A DNA stretch of 64,000 bases from Fusobacterium sp. (GCF_032477075.1 NZ_JAWDXO010000010.1:1-64000); one strand, 5' to 3'; positions 54,223-63,526 are shown, counted from the stretch's first letter. The notes: generated from the sequence alone by a model not told the origin. Numbers and translations are program-made.

Positions 54223-54993
54223 TCAAATTATCATTAAACTTACTGCCATTACCATCATTCCCAATATCATACTATAAGTAGCAATATGATGATTTCCATC
54301 ATTCTGTGCTGATGGAAGAAGTTCATCTAAAGCTATATAAACCATAATACCTGCTACTGCTGCTAGTAACATTCCAAATATTTTTTCATTTAAATAATCT
54401 TTGAGAAGAATGTACCCCACTAAAGCTCCCAGTGGTTCTACTAATCCAGAAATAAGAGAAAAGGTAAACGCTTTTTTTCGACTTCCTGTTGCATAATATA
54501 TTGGTGCAGATACAGCTATTCCTACTGATATATTATGTATAGCTATTGCTGTAGCCACAGAAAAACCTAAAGCTGGTGTTTTCAATACTGATGCAAATAT
54601 CGCCATTCCTTCTGGAAAATTATGTATTCCTATTGCAACAGCAGTCATTACACCCATTCGATATACAGATTTCTCTTCACTTTTTTCTTCATTTTCTTTC
54701 AGACAAAATTTTTCTGTAAAAATCATAAAAACCATTCCTATAAAAAATGAAATAACTGCTATCCATAATCCCTTACTTCCTCCATAAGTTTCAACTAATG
54801 ATTCTCTTGATTCCATAAATATTTCTACAAATGCTACATATATCATTACACCACTTGCAAATCCTAATGAAGCAGAAAGAAACTTTTTATTTGTTTTTTT
54901 TCCTATAAAAGATATAATACTCCCAACTCCCATTGCAAGTCCAGCTAACAATGTGAGGACAAAAGCTATTACTACATTCCCTGTTTCTATCAT
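54223..54993 (-). CDS. ZIP-family divalent metal transporter (ZupT-like)
   Basis: 256 residues from the ATG at 54993, after AAAGGAG; the frame is open 14 codons further without a ribosome site. About eight hydrophobic spans with the ZIP metal signature in helices 4 and 5: VAIGIHNFPEGMAIF and AIAIHNISVGIAVSAPIYYATG (His, Asn, Glu, His). It imports Zn2+ or related ions across the inner membrane. The C-terminus is complete. It is transcribed alone, with its own terminator. Confidence 0.9.
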   Translation of the reverse strand: MIETGNVVIAFVLTLLAGLAMGVGSIISFIGKKTNKKFLSASLGFASGVMIYVAFVEIFMESRESLVETYGGSKGLWIAVISFFIGMVFMIFTEKFCLKENEEKSEEKSVYRMGVMTAVAIGIHNFPEGMAIFASVLKTPALGFSVATAIAIHNISVGIAVSAPIYYATGSRKKAFTFSLISGLVEPLGALVGYILLKDYLNEKIFGMLLAAVAGIMVYIALDELLPSAQNDGNHHIATYSMILGMMVMAVSLMII

Positions 54994-55104
54994 AATTTTA
55001 TACTCCTTTCTCCAGTTCATTCTTAATTCTTTCATATTTTTTAATTTTCTGTTTATATTATACTATTAAATATCTTATTATCTTTTTTAACAATTCATAA
55101 AAAA

Positions 55105-55130
55105 TTTAAGAGGAGATTTCTCTCCTCTCA
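55105..55130 (-). terminator. Terminator of the small GYD-repeat lipoprotein gene
   Basis: AGAGGAGA / TCTCCTCT (55109-55116 and 55121-55128) with a 4-base loop; AAATTTTTT follows on the minus strand. Confidence 0.8.
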
Positions 55131-55140
55131 TTAATTTTTT

Positions 55141-55386
55141 TTATTTTTTTTTGTATTTTAATATCTTTTTATAATCTTCCCTTGTATATCCATCATAATC
55201 ATACCCCTCTGAATTATAACCATCTATATCATGATTGTCTATATCATATCCGTTGGAGTCATAGTATGTTCCTGTTACTTTATGTTTTCTTATATTTTTC
55301 CCTTCAGTATAAAAGCCTCTTTCATCTACATTAGCACAAGAACTTAGTAATAATAAAATTACAGATAAAAATAATATTTTATTCAT
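55141..55386 (-). CDS. Small lipoprotein with GYD repeats
   Basis: 81 residues. Lipoprotein signal with lipobox LSSC (Cys about 17); the mature part has short repeats YDSNGYDIDNHDIDGYNSEG and YDYDGYTRED, giving a periodic Tyr/Asp pattern of about six residues, then a Lys-rich tail. Such repeats may bind metal or form a beta-solenoid; function unknown. AGGAGG precedes the ATG. Confidence 0.75.
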   Translation of the reverse strand: MNKILFLSVILLLLSSCANVDERGFYTEGKNIRKHKVTGTYYDSNGYDIDNHDIDGYNSEGYDYDGYTREDYKKILKYKKK

Positions 55387-55682
55387 TTTTCCTCCTAATT
55401 TTATTTTTTTAATAATTAATTTTATAAAAATATATACTTTTATGATATAATTTTTTTATTTTTTTGTCAAATTATTCTCATAAGTATTATAAAAAGATTT
55501 AGTTAAAGAAAATTTATTTGTTATCTAAATTGATACCAAAATATATTGATAAAAAGTAAAAATAAATTTTATTTTTCATCTTTTTACGTCTAAAATTCTA
55601 ATATATTTATTTATTTTTACGATTTTTTTCAAATTTATGTTATAATTAAATGAAGTATTAAAAAATTGTGGAGGAAGAATAC

Positions 55683-56282
55683 ATGAAAAAAAATATATTA
55701 CTATTTTTTGTAATATTTCTATTATTGAGTTGTAATAATGAAAAAAATAATACAACAATATCTCAAAACCCCACATCATTTTATGAAAAAGAAAGTGTTT
55801 TGGGAATCAGTAAACATTTTTCTGGTATACTTACAGAAAAATATAATAATGGTCAATTAAAAAAAGTTACATGTTATAAAGATGGTACAAAAAATGGTCT
55901 AGAAAAGATTTATTATCAGAATGGAAAAATAAAATTAGAAGGAAATTATAAAAACAATATAGAAGATGGTATATTTAAAACTTACTATCAAAATGGCAAT
56001 TTAAATATTGATACTGAATTTAAAAATGGTCTCCCTAATAATTTATTTTTAAAATATCATCTTAATGGAAAACTAGCTTTAAAAGGTGAATATAAAGATG
56101 GAAAACTTCATGGTGAATGGAAAAGTTACTATTCTAATGGTGAACTTGAATCTGAAAAAGAATATAATAATGGTATTGGCACTGGTGAATGGAAAACTTA
56201 CTATGAAAATGGCAATTTAAAATGGAAAGGAATATATACAAATGGTGAACTTGTTGTTGAACAACTTATGATTTTACTATAA
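55683..56282 (+). CDS. MORN-variant (YwqK-like) repeat lipoprotein
   Basis: 199 residues from the ATG at 55683 (GGAGGAAG 8 bases upstream). Lipoprotein signal with lipobox LLSC (Cys about 17), then about six MORN-like repeats such as YKDGTKNGLEKIYYQNGKIK, YKDGKLHGEWKSYYSNGELE and GTGEWKTYYENGNLKWKG. These form beta-hairpin ladders used for surface contacts. In other bacteria YwqK-type proteins are predicted antitoxins, but no toxin gene is adjacent and this one is exported, so I prefer a surface lipoprotein role. Confidence 0.82.
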   Translation: MKKNILLFFVIFLLLSCNNEKNNTTISQNPTSFYEKESVLGISKHFSGILTEKYNNGQLKKVTCYKDGTKNGLEKIYYQNGKIKLEGNYKNNIEDGIFKTYYQNGNLNIDTEFKNGLPNNLFLKYHLNGKLALKGEYKDGKLHGEWKSYYSNGELESEKEYNNGIGTGEWKTYYENGNLKWKGIYTNGELVVEQLMILL

Positions 56283-56290
56283 ATATATAA

Positions 56291-56327
56291 AAATACATCA
56301 AAGTGAAGTATTTGATGTATTTTTTAT
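56291..56327. terminator. Terminator between the MORN lipoprotein and the membrane protein gene
   Basis: AAATACATCAAA (56291-56302) pairs with TTTGATGTATTT (56311-56322), then TTTATT; works for both convergent genes. Confidence 0.88.
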
Positions 56328-56335
56328 TATATAAA

Positions 56336-56713
56336 TTAATTATGTTTATAAGATTTTAATTTAAAAAACTGATATAGATATGAACCTGCAAAAGACATTC
56401 CTATTCCCATTATTATAACTATCCCCACAGCTTCTTTCATATCTTTATTAACCAGAAAAATTTCCATAAATAATCTAATAAATATTTCCAAAGAAAAGTC
56501 AGCTATAACACAAGGAATATAATATTTCAATACAAATCTATCATCCTCTATCCACCTAATAAATATTAATATATTTCTTAAACATGACACATATGTCACT
56601 ATAAGCATAGAAGTACTTGATTTTTCATTAAGAACAATTAGTACAAATATTATTCCTATTATATTTACACATATCCCCAGCTTTAACACAAACATATCAA
56701 AAAATCTTTTCAT
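56336..56713 (-). CDS. Small inner-membrane protein of unknown function
   Basis: 125 residues with about four hydrophobic segments (10-30, 36-52, 62-85, 94-112) and a basic C-terminal end. GGGGGAATTTC precedes the ATG. No recognised family. Stands alone, facing the MORN lipoprotein gene across a bidirectional terminator. Confidence 0.7.
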   Translation of the reverse strand: MKRFFDMFVLKLGICVNIIGIIFVLIVLNEKSSTSMLIVTYVSCLRNILIFIRWIEDDRFVLKYYIPCVIADFSLEIFIRLFMEIFLVNKDMKEAVGIVIIMGIGMSFAGSYLYQFFKLKSYKHN

Positions 56714-56908
56714 GAAATTCCCCCAATACCTTTGCTTATTTTATATCATATATAATTAAATTTTATTAGTCAATGATAAATTAAAACTCATTTCCTAAAA
56801 CTTTCTTCAAATTTATAGAATTTTTATTTAAAAAAATAAATTATTCTTATTTAATTAAATAAAAAATTGAAAAATATTAAAGCAAATTTATTGATACTAA
56901 AAATCCTA

Positions 56909-56937
56909 TTGACATATCTATGAAAAAATATGATAAT
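56909..56937 (+). promoter_or_regulatory. Promoter of the 82-residue gene
   Basis: TTGACA (56909-56914), 17-base spacer, GATAAT (56932-56937). It overlaps an ATG at 56930, which therefore cannot be the translation start. Confidence 0.75.
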
Positions 56938-56968
56938 GTTATGTAAAACAAAAAAAGGAGAGGTTAAA

Positions 56969-57217
56969 GTGCAAGGATACTTACTAAAAAAAGAAATTCA
57001 AAATCTATTTGAGAATTTAAAAAAAAGGCAAGAACTCGATAAAGAACTTAAAGAGAATCTAAATTCTTTCTTTAGTTTAATTGATGAGAAAGCTAAAAAT
57101 AAAGAGATTAAACTTAGTCCTTCTGAGTGGAATACTCTTGGAAGTCTGGCTTATGCTTCTACAGAAAGTACTGAGAATCTTAATCAATTTACAAATTTTC
57201 TGTTAGAAAAATTTTAA
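56969..57217 (+). CDS. Small helical cytoplasmic protein of unknown function
   Basis: 82 residues from a GTG at 56969, which follows AAAGGAGAGG; this is preferred over an ATG at 56930 that lies in the promoter. Almost all helical and charged (QNLFENLKKRQELDKELKEN), probably coiled coil. No family recognised. Own promoter and terminator. Confidence 0.7.
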   Translation: MQGYLLKKEIQNLFENLKKRQELDKELKENLNSFFSLIDEKAKNKEIKLSPSEWNTLGSLAYASTESTENLNQFTNFLLEKF

Positions 57218-57259
57218 TACCATACTAGTTTATTCTTAAAAATATGAGATTAAAAAATG

Positions 57260-57303
57260 AAGCTGGATAAAAGATAAAAATTATCTTTTACCCAGCCTTT
57301 ATT
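57260..57303. terminator. Bidirectional terminator between the 82-residue gene and hydG
   Basis: GCTGGATAAAAGATA pairs with TATCTTTTACCCAGC (one mismatch) between about 57262 and 57297; T-rich on both exits. Confidence 0.85.
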
Positions 57304-57307
57304 TTAT

Positions 57308-58717
57308 TTATACATTTATATCTCTAGCTCCATTTTCTATAGCTTTCAAATTTTCTTTTATTTTATTTTTAAAATTTTCATCAGACATTTTATTTAAAGT
57401 TTTCATGATGACTTCATCACCTATTTTTCTCAACCTATTATCAGCATAATCAATTAGAAATTCTTTAAGTGTCATCAATGCATTAGCTTCACACATTACA
57501 TTTATTTGCCCACTTTTTGCTATTTCCATAAATCTATCTCCTGTACGCCCATTTCTGTAGCAAGCTGTACAATAACTTGGTACATATCCTCCTTTCATTA
57601 AACTTTCTATCATTTCTAAAGGTGACCTGCTATCACCAAGTTCAAATTGTGGTTTTTCTTTTCTATCTTTCTCTCTCTGAGAATATCCCCCTACTCCTGT
57701 ACATGATCCACTGCTAACCTGAGATATTCCCAATTTTATTGCTTCATCTCTAAGTTCAGCTTCCTCTCTAGTAGATAAAATAAGTCCTGTATATGGAACA
57801 GCAAGTCTTAATACTGCCACTATTTTTTTAAAGTCTTCATCTGATACAAGATATGGATAATCTTCCAATGATACATTTTCTGCTGCTCTTAGTCTTGGAA
57901 CTGATATTGTATGAGGTCCTACTCCTGTTATCTTTTCAAGAGCATCTGCATATCTTATCATAGATATAGTTTCATATTTAAAATCATATAAACCATATAA
58001 GACACCTATTCCTACATCATCTATTCCTGCTTTTCGTGCTCTAAACATGGCACTCGTATGATATTCATAATCTTTTTTAGGTCCATTTAAATGCACTTTC
58101 TCATAAGTTGCTTTATGATATGTTTCTTGAAATAATATATATGTACCTATCTCTGCATCTTTCAATCTCTTATAATTTTCAATTGTTGTTGCAGCAATAT
58201 TTACATTTATTCTTCTTATACTTCCATTTTTAAATTTAATTGAGTATATATTTTTTATACATTCTAATATATAATCCAAAGAACAGTTGAGAGAGTCTTC
58301 TCCAGCTTCTAGAGCTATTCTTTTATGCCCAAGTTTTTCTAAAGATTTAACTTCTTCTATAAGTTCTTCCTTATTCAATTTTTTTCTGCTTAATTCTTCA
58401 TTATTATTTTTATATCCACAGTATTCGCAATTATTTACACAGTAATTACTCACATATAAAGGAGCAAACATTACTATTCTCTTCCCATATATTTTTTCTT
58501 TTATTTTTCTTGCAGTTTCAAACATTTCTTCAAGAAGTTCAGTATTATTTATATTAAGTAAAATAGCTGCCTCTTTATCAGTTATACCTTTTGCTTCTAC
58601 AGCTTTTTTCAATATCTCTTTTACTAAATTTTCATCTCTGGCTTTTTTTTCAGATTCTTTTATTAAAAGGTTTATATCATTTTCATTTAAAAATTCCAAT
58701 TCATATTTTTGTTCCAT
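57308..58717 (-). CDS. hydG: [FeFe]-hydrogenase maturase HydG (radical SAM tyrosine lyase)
   Basis: 469 residues from the ATG at 58717 (GGAGGG before it; the five extra upstream codons contain that site). Radical-SAM cysteines C93, C97 and C100 (CVNNCEYCGY). The C-terminal CTACYRNGRTGDRFM holds the second, dangler-iron cluster cysteines that set HydG apart from ThiH. It cleaves tyrosine to give CO and CN- for the H-cluster. hydE, hydF and the hydrogenase are not in the window. Implies hydrogen-evolving metabolism. Confidence 0.95.
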   Translation of the reverse strand: MEQKYELEFLNENDINLLIKESEKKARDENLVKEILKKAVEAKGITDKEAAILLNINNTELLEEMFETARKIKEKIYGKRIVMFAPLYVSNYCVNNCEYCGYKNNNEELSRKKLNKEELIEEVKSLEKLGHKRIALEAGEDSLNCSLDYILECIKNIYSIKFKNGSIRRINVNIAATTIENYKRLKDAEIGTYILFQETYHKATYEKVHLNGPKKDYEYHTSAMFRARKAGIDDVGIGVLYGLYDFKYETISMIRYADALEKITGVGPHTISVPRLRAAENVSLEDYPYLVSDEDFKKIVAVLRLAVPYTGLILSTREEAELRDEAIKLGISQVSSGSCTGVGGYSQREKDRKEKPQFELGDSRSPLEMIESLMKGGYVPSYCTACYRNGRTGDRFMEIAKSGQINVMCEANALMTLKEFLIDYADNRLRKIGDEVIMKTLNKMSDENFKNKIKENLKAIENGARDINV

Positions 58718-58804
58718 AAAACCCTCCTTCAATAATTGCTTATATTATATCATATTTAACAGTATCTTTTACTCTTAAATTTTTTATATTTTTATAAAAA
58801 TATA

Positions 58805-58832
58805 AAAACTGAGACTTATTTCTAAGTCTCAG
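58805..58832 (-). terminator. Terminator of the DUF2156 gene
   Basis: CTGAGACTTA and TAAGTCTCAG (58809-58818 and 58823-58832), perfect 10-bp stem with 4-base loop; on the minus strand TTTTTATA follows. Confidence 0.93.
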
Positions 58833-58840
58833 CCGATATT

Positions 58841-59710
58841 TTATTTTATTCCAGTTATTTCATATTTTTTTAACAATTCCAATGGATGATAAGATTCTTT
58901 TGCTTCTCTTAATCCCTCATCTCCAAAGTCATCTTCTCTATTTACATATTTATAATCAGTAAATTCTTTTTCAAGAAAAGTCCTATTTATCATCTGATAG
59001 CTTCCTACATAGTCATTTAAACCTTTTTCAATATGTATAACTACATATTCGTCACTTATTGCTTCCCCTAATGTATAAGCCACTATCTTGCCATCTACTT
59101 TTAATATACCACCTTTTATTCCAAGTACATCAAAATTATGAAGAAGATTCAATATCCCCATATTTTCATTTCTTAATACTGGAATGATTTCACACTCTTT
59201 ATCATGGCACCAGTTAGTTTGAAAATCTATAACCTTCTTTACATTTTCAGAAGTCACAGATTCATAACTATAGTTATAGCTTTTCATGAAATTATGCACT
59301 CTATTTTTCTTTTTAGCATACTTTCTTCCTTTTAAATAAGCTAAGCTTTCTATAGAATAAACATAATCAAAACTATCTCTTCTCTCTTCAAGAATAAAAG
59401 TATCTTCAAGTTTTTCTTTCCATTCTTCAGGAACAAGCACTATCTTTTTATTATTTTGAAGTAAATCTTTTATTATTCCTTTCATTGCACCTATTGCATT
59501 TTCATCTTTAGGAATAGGCATAAAGCTGTATTCATCACCTACAAATGTTCCATGTATAATCAACACATCATTCTCTATTTTATAATAAAGGTTTTCACCC
59601 TGACTCCACAAAAAAAGATTAGTGAAATTATAATCACAAGTTTTAAATTTTCCTTTGGTAAAATTATCTATTATTTCCTTGTCTTCAATGGTCAATTTTT
59701 TCCAGTCCAT
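58841..59710 (-). CDS. DUF2156 domain protein (acyl/aminoacyltransferase-like)
   Basis: 289 residues. The pattern FTNLFLWSQGENLYYKIENDVLIIHGTF, GRKYAKKKNRVHNFMKSYNYSYE and YVNREDDFGDEGLREAKESYHP is that of DUF2156, related to GNAT-type folds and to the catalytic part of lysyl-phosphatidylglycerol synthases. No membrane segment, so soluble. Substrate is unknown. AAGGAG lies about 10 bases before the ATG. Confidence 0.85.
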   Translation of the reverse strand: MDWKKLTIEDKEIIDNFTKGKFKTCDYNFTNLFLWSQGENLYYKIENDVLIIHGTFVGDEYSFMPIPKDENAIGAMKGIIKDLLQNNKKIVLVPEEWKEKLEDTFILEERRDSFDYVYSIESLAYLKGRKYAKKKNRVHNFMKSYNYSYESVTSENVKKVIDFQTNWCHDKECEIIPVLRNENMGILNLLHNFDVLGIKGGILKVDGKIVAYTLGEAISDEYVVIHIEKGLNDYVGSYQMINRTFLEKEFTDYKYVNREDDFGDEGLREAKESYHPLELLKKYEITGIK

Positions 59711-59798
59711 AATTTGTATATCTCCTTAGTCTATATTATATTTTGCTACCATAATATCATACTAGAAAATATACTTTTTTACCAGTCTTTTTCCTTTT

Positions 59799-61181
59799 TT
59801 ATTTTGCCAATCTGTAAATAGCCTCTACATATATCTTTAACCATGTATCTATTTTATCTATTTCAAGATATTCATTTTTTTGATGCATATTATTTTCTTG
59901 TGATGATAAAAGGGCTCCAAATGCAACTCCATTAGCTACTTCTCTTGCATAAGTTCCTCCCCCAATAGCTACTGGCTGTGCATTTATATCCCCAGTTATT
60001 TCCTTATAAATATCCATAAGTGTAGATACAAGGAAACTATCTTTAGCCACATATAAAGGTGCTGAGTTCCCAGTAACTTCAAGTTCCATTTTTCCAGCAG
60101 TTTTTTCCTTTAAAGTTTCAATAACTTTAGTATTAGGGACAAGAACTGGACATCTCATATCTATACATAATTCTAATTTTCCATTTTCAAGTGCCATCTT
60201 TCCAAGATTAAGAGTAAGACTTCCACTTTCCTCATCTTTAAAGTCTATTCCAAAAGAAGCTCCATTATTCTCCATCTTAATATATTCTCTAAAAAATTCT
60301 ACTAATGAACTTAACTCCTCATTTTTAATATTCACAGTTCCCAAAAATGCAAATAGTGCACTGATAGAATTATATCCTTCTGTTGGTCTAGCTGCATGAG
60401 AAGATTTTCCTAAAGAAGTAATATAGTATTTTCCATCCTTTACTTCAATTTCTATCTTGTATTCTTTTCCTTCATTGAAAGAAGTAGCTTTCTCTGCAAG
60501 CTCATCTCCATATCCTATTGGAAGAACTGCTTCTGCTTTATCTGGAACAGAATTATATGCATTTCCTCCCTTTACAATTACATCATTTAAAGTTTTATAA
60601 TTATTTGAAAGTTTTACACGAACTATACCTTTTTCAGCAAATGTCACTGGAAAACTTGAATCAGGAGTAAATGCCAGTGTAGGTTGTGGCTTTTTTAATG
60701 TATTAAAATAATGCTCCATGCAAAGACTTCCAGTTTCTTCATTAGCTCCTATTATCATTCTAATTTTTCTGCTTAATTTAACTCCAGAATCCTTTATTGC
60801 CTTCATAGCATAAAGACAAGCCATAGAAGGACCTTTGTCATCTAAAGTACCTCTTCCAAAGATTTTTCCATCTGCTATAGTTGCACTATATGGAGGGTAA
60901 ATCCATCCATCACCTTCAGGTACTACATCTACATGTCCTAATATTCCAACTGTTTCATCGCCTTCACCAAATTCTATAGTACCAGCATAATTATCAAAAT
61001 TTTCAACTTTAAATCCTAATTCTTTTCCTAATTTTAAGAAGTATTGCAAAGCTTCTGCTGGTCCATCTCCAAAAGGTTTTCCTTCTTTTGCAGGTTCCTG
61101 AACACTTTTTATTTGTACAGCACACTGTATTCCTTTTATAACTTCATCTTTATAATCCAACACTTTTTTTTGTAAATCCAT
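59799..61181 (-). CDS. pepV: Dipeptidase PepV (M20 family)
   Basis: 460 residues. Metal-binding M20 motifs: ILGHVDVVPEGDGW (His/Asp about 83-85), GRGTLDDKGPSM (Asp about 113-114), GANEETGSLCMEHY (Glu about 147-148), FTPDSSFPVTFAE, and the C-terminal HQKNEYLEID. Between them lies the lid domain typical of PepV. It splits dipeptides in the cytoplasm, in line with peptide fermentation. It starts 24 bases after mlaA, so cotranscribed. Confidence 0.93.
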   Translation of the reverse strand: MDLQKKVLDYKDEVIKGIQCAVQIKSVQEPAKEGKPFGDGPAEALQYFLKLGKELGFKVENFDNYAGTIEFGEGDETVGILGHVDVVPEGDGWIYPPYSATIADGKIFGRGTLDDKGPSMACLYAMKAIKDSGVKLSRKIRMIIGANEETGSLCMEHYFNTLKKPQPTLAFTPDSSFPVTFAEKGIVRVKLSNNYKTLNDVIVKGGNAYNSVPDKAEAVLPIGYGDELAEKATSFNEGKEYKIEIEVKDGKYYITSLGKSSHAARPTEGYNSISALFAFLGTVNIKNEELSSLVEFFREYIKMENNGASFGIDFKDEESGSLTLNLGKMALENGKLELCIDMRCPVLVPNTKVIETLKEKTAGKMELEVTGNSAPLYVAKDSFLVSTLMDIYKEITGDINAQPVAIGGGTYAREVANGVAFGALLSSQENNMHQKNEYLEIDKIDTWLKIYVEAIYRLAK

Positions 61182-61204
61182 TTAATATCCTCCATTTTTC
61201 TTTT

Positions 61205-61957
61205 TTAAAAAACTTGTACTCCTGTTTCTGATTGTAGCTTTCTATATTTTTTGTAGAAAAATCTTAGGTATTCATATTCAAATGGTGATCCGCTTTCATA
61301 ATATCTAAATTTTGTATTTTTTCTTTTATCCACTGCATTAACTGCAAATACTTCTGGACTGTCTATATCAAATAAATCCGCTGCTTCATAAGGATCTAAT
61401 GCTCCAAGAGCTAAAGTATTTACCCCTGTTCCCACTGCGTCTCTTAAATTACTTGGCCCTAAAAAAGGCAAAATTAAATATGGTCCCTCTCCTACTCCAT
61501 AATGTGCTAAGGTTAGTCCAAAATCTTCATATGGTTTTGGCATTCCTAAAGAGGAAGCTGTATCAAATACTCCTCCTGCTCCCAATGTAGTATTAATTGA
61601 AAACCTTCCTATTGCTCTCATTGCCTTTTTTATTTTAAATTGCAACAAAGAATTTCCAGTTATAGTAATATTTTGTGTATTTCTAAAAAAATTCTTCACT
61701 CCTTTTTGTACGAAAGTAGGTGTTATAAGATTATAAGCATCTACCACTGGTAAAAATATATATTTATCAAAAGTATAGTTAAAATAATATATTCTTCTGT
61801 TTAATGGTTCCCATGGATCATATACACCAAAATATTCTGCTATCTCACTCTCTTCACTTTTAATTTCTGCTTTTTCATTTGTATTAGAAATTGAAAATGT
61901 AAAAACTAAAAATATCATAAGGAGTATAATAAATTTTCTATTAGTTCTCATAATCAA
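61205..61957 (-). CDS. mlaA: MlaA/VacJ-family outer-membrane lipid-transport protein, without lipobox Cys
   Basis: 250 residues. Signal peptide region IILLMIFLVFTFSISN, but no Cys follows it, so the protein is not a standard lipoprotein, unlike MlaA of Proteobacteria. The mature part has the family signature DPWEPLNRRIYYFNYTFDKYIFLPVVDAYN and GPYLILPFLGPSNLRDAVG. MlaA removes phospholipids from the outer leaflet. Start: TTG at 61957 fits the GGAGGG spacing, ATG at 61951 is an alternative. Overlaps the hydrolase gene by 17 bases. Confidence 0.88.
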   Translation of the reverse strand: MIMRTNRKFIILLMIFLVFTFSISNTNEKAEIKSEESEIAEYFGVYDPWEPLNRRIYYFNYTFDKYIFLPVVDAYNLITPTFVQKGVKNFFRNTQNITITGNSLLQFKIKKAMRAIGRFSINTTLGAGGVFDTASSLGMPKPYEDFGLTLAHYGVGEGPYLILPFLGPSNLRDAVGTGVNTLALGALDPYEAADLFDIDSPEVFAVNAVDKRKNTKFRYYESGSPFEYEYLRFFYKKYRKLQSETGVQVF

Positions 61958-63215
61958 GTACTCCCTCCTTTAGAAATTTAAGCATTATATCCACATTAGT
62001 TTTATAATACATATTTCCGCAATGACCTCCATAAGGATATATTATCAATCTTTCATTAAAAGTATTTTCTAAAAATTTGAAATCTTCTTCTCTCAGTATA
62101 ATTTCATCTCTATTTGTTACTACTGCTATTTTATCTGTATTTTTTAAATAATCCTCTATCTGCTGGAGTTTAGTATGCTGTAAAAGTTCTTCAAGGCTTA
62201 CCCCTCCACCCATTTTTTCATCAAAATATGGATAAGCAATCTTATACATATAATCTTCAAAACCAGCAAAATTTATTTTTTCAAAATATGGAAACATATT
62301 TGTAAATTTTCCAACTGGTTTATCTACATAAACTTTTCTGTCATTTATTAAATCAGTTACATAATTAATATCAATGGCCATTAATCTAAATACTATACCT
62401 ATTAATTCTCCCATTTCTTCATCTGACATTTGATCTTTTGCAAACATACTATAAATGAGTTCTTCTGTTATTTCTGTATAACCATCTTTTAAGGAATTTG
62501 AAAGTTTATTAAAAACTTTATTAATAAGTTTCTCTAAATTTTCAACTTTTCCTTCTGTGGGTAAATCTAAAACTTTATCAAGTCTTACTGCTGACTCATA
62601 AATGTCTACTGCTGGATTAATCATAAATACTCTTTTAAAGTTAAATGCTTTTTCGCTTTCATCAATATAAGAAACTACTGCTGATTCAGTAGCACCTAAA
62701 CTATATCCAACAACATAAAAATCAGAGACTTCTATTTTATCTTTGACTATTTTATATGCTTCTTTCATGACATTATAAATATCTTTTCCATCATCCATTA
62801 TCATTCCTGGCATCCTATTGCTAGATGCATTAATAATAAAATTTGGATGCATTGGTGACGTAATTGATATTACACTATATCCAGCATCATAAAATATTCT
62901 TTGAAATAATACCATTCTTGCTGCATGATAATCTGATCCTGTTCCTGCTAAAAGAAATATCAATGGTGCTTTTTCTTTTTGTGAAACTAGAGAAAACTCA
63001 AATTTGCTATTATACCATAAATTCTCTGGCACCTCTCTACTGCCAGGAAGCTTAATTTTGTATACTTTAGTTGGAACAGATTCACTTACTCCATCCTTCA
63101 TTAAAGTAGAACTTCCTAGTATAGTTGCCATATATGGATTTTGAAAAGGATACTCATATTTCCCATAAGAAACAGAAAATATAAGAATCATTAATACTCC
63201 TATTATCTTTTTCAT
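61941..63215 (-). CDS. Secreted alpha/beta-hydrolase-fold protein
   Basis: 424 residues. Signal peptide MKKIIGVLMILIFSVSYG. Then an alpha/beta-hydrolase pattern: FLLAGTGSDYHAARMVLFQR, nucleophile elbow GYSLGATES (Ser about 172), VVTNRDEI with a likely Asp, and YGGHCGNMY with the His. An insert of about 150 residues lies between Ser and Asp. It is probably a periplasmic esterase or lipase. Because it overlaps mlaA, it may process phospholipids moved by MlaA; that is inference. GGAGGAG before the ATG. Confidence 0.82.
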   Translation of the reverse strand: MKKIIGVLMILIFSVSYGKYEYPFQNPYMATILGSSTLMKDGVSESVPTKVYKIKLPGSREVPENLWYNSKFEFSLVSQKEKAPLIFLLAGTGSDYHAARMVLFQRIFYDAGYSVISITSPMHPNFIINASSNRMPGMIMDDGKDIYNVMKEAYKIVKDKIEVSDFYVVGYSLGATESAVVSYIDESEKAFNFKRVFMINPAVDIYESAVRLDKVLDLPTEGKVENLEKLINKVFNKLSNSLKDGYTEITEELIYSMFAKDQMSDEEMGELIGIVFRLMAIDINYVTDLINDRKVYVDKPVGKFTNMFPYFEKINFAGFEDYMYKIAYPYFDEKMGGGVSLEELLQHTKLQQIEDYLKNTDKIAVVTNRDEIILREEDFKFLENTFNERLIIYPYGGHCGNMYYKTNVDIMLKFLKEGVLDYEN

Positions 63216-63245
63216 CTTTCTCCTCCAAACAACTTCATAATAGAT

Positions 63246-63274
63246 ATTCTACTTCAATTATCATTTTTTTTCAA
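63246..63274 (-). promoter_or_regulatory. Promoter of the hydrolase-mlaA-pepV operon
   Basis: Minus strand TTGAAA (63274-63269), 17-base spacer, TAGAAT (63251-63246). Confidence 0.6.
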
Positions 63275-63526
63275 TACTAACTATTTTTGGGTAGTAATAA
63301 ATTTTATATCCATCTTCTTTAATCTTAGTTATTACTACATTTCTACACATTTATCATTGTATTGTTATTTCTAATTCCACATTATAAGTTTTATAGTGAT
63401 AATCTCTTTTATTTCCATTTTTAAAATAATAACCAATCATATCTTTATATCCATATAATAGATTTTAATTTTCGAATTTTCAACATTTTTAATATAAAAA
63501 TATTATATTTTTTACTATTATAGAAA
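63275..63526. other. Intergenic region between HU gene and hydrolase operon
   Basis: Contains a 10-bp perfect inverted repeat, GTAGTAATAA at 63291-63300 and TTATTACTAC at 63329-63338. On the minus strand a 36-codon open frame (NLLYGYKDMIGYYFKNGNKR, then DYHYKTYNVELEITIQ) between about 63350 and 63470 reads like protein but lacks a ribosome site; it may be a gene remnant. Confidence 0.35.

Noticed and set aside
55683..56282. Toxin-antitoxin system based on YwqK-like repeats
   Set aside because: The protein has a lipoprotein signal and no toxin-like gene is adjacent; repeats alone do not indicate an antitoxin.
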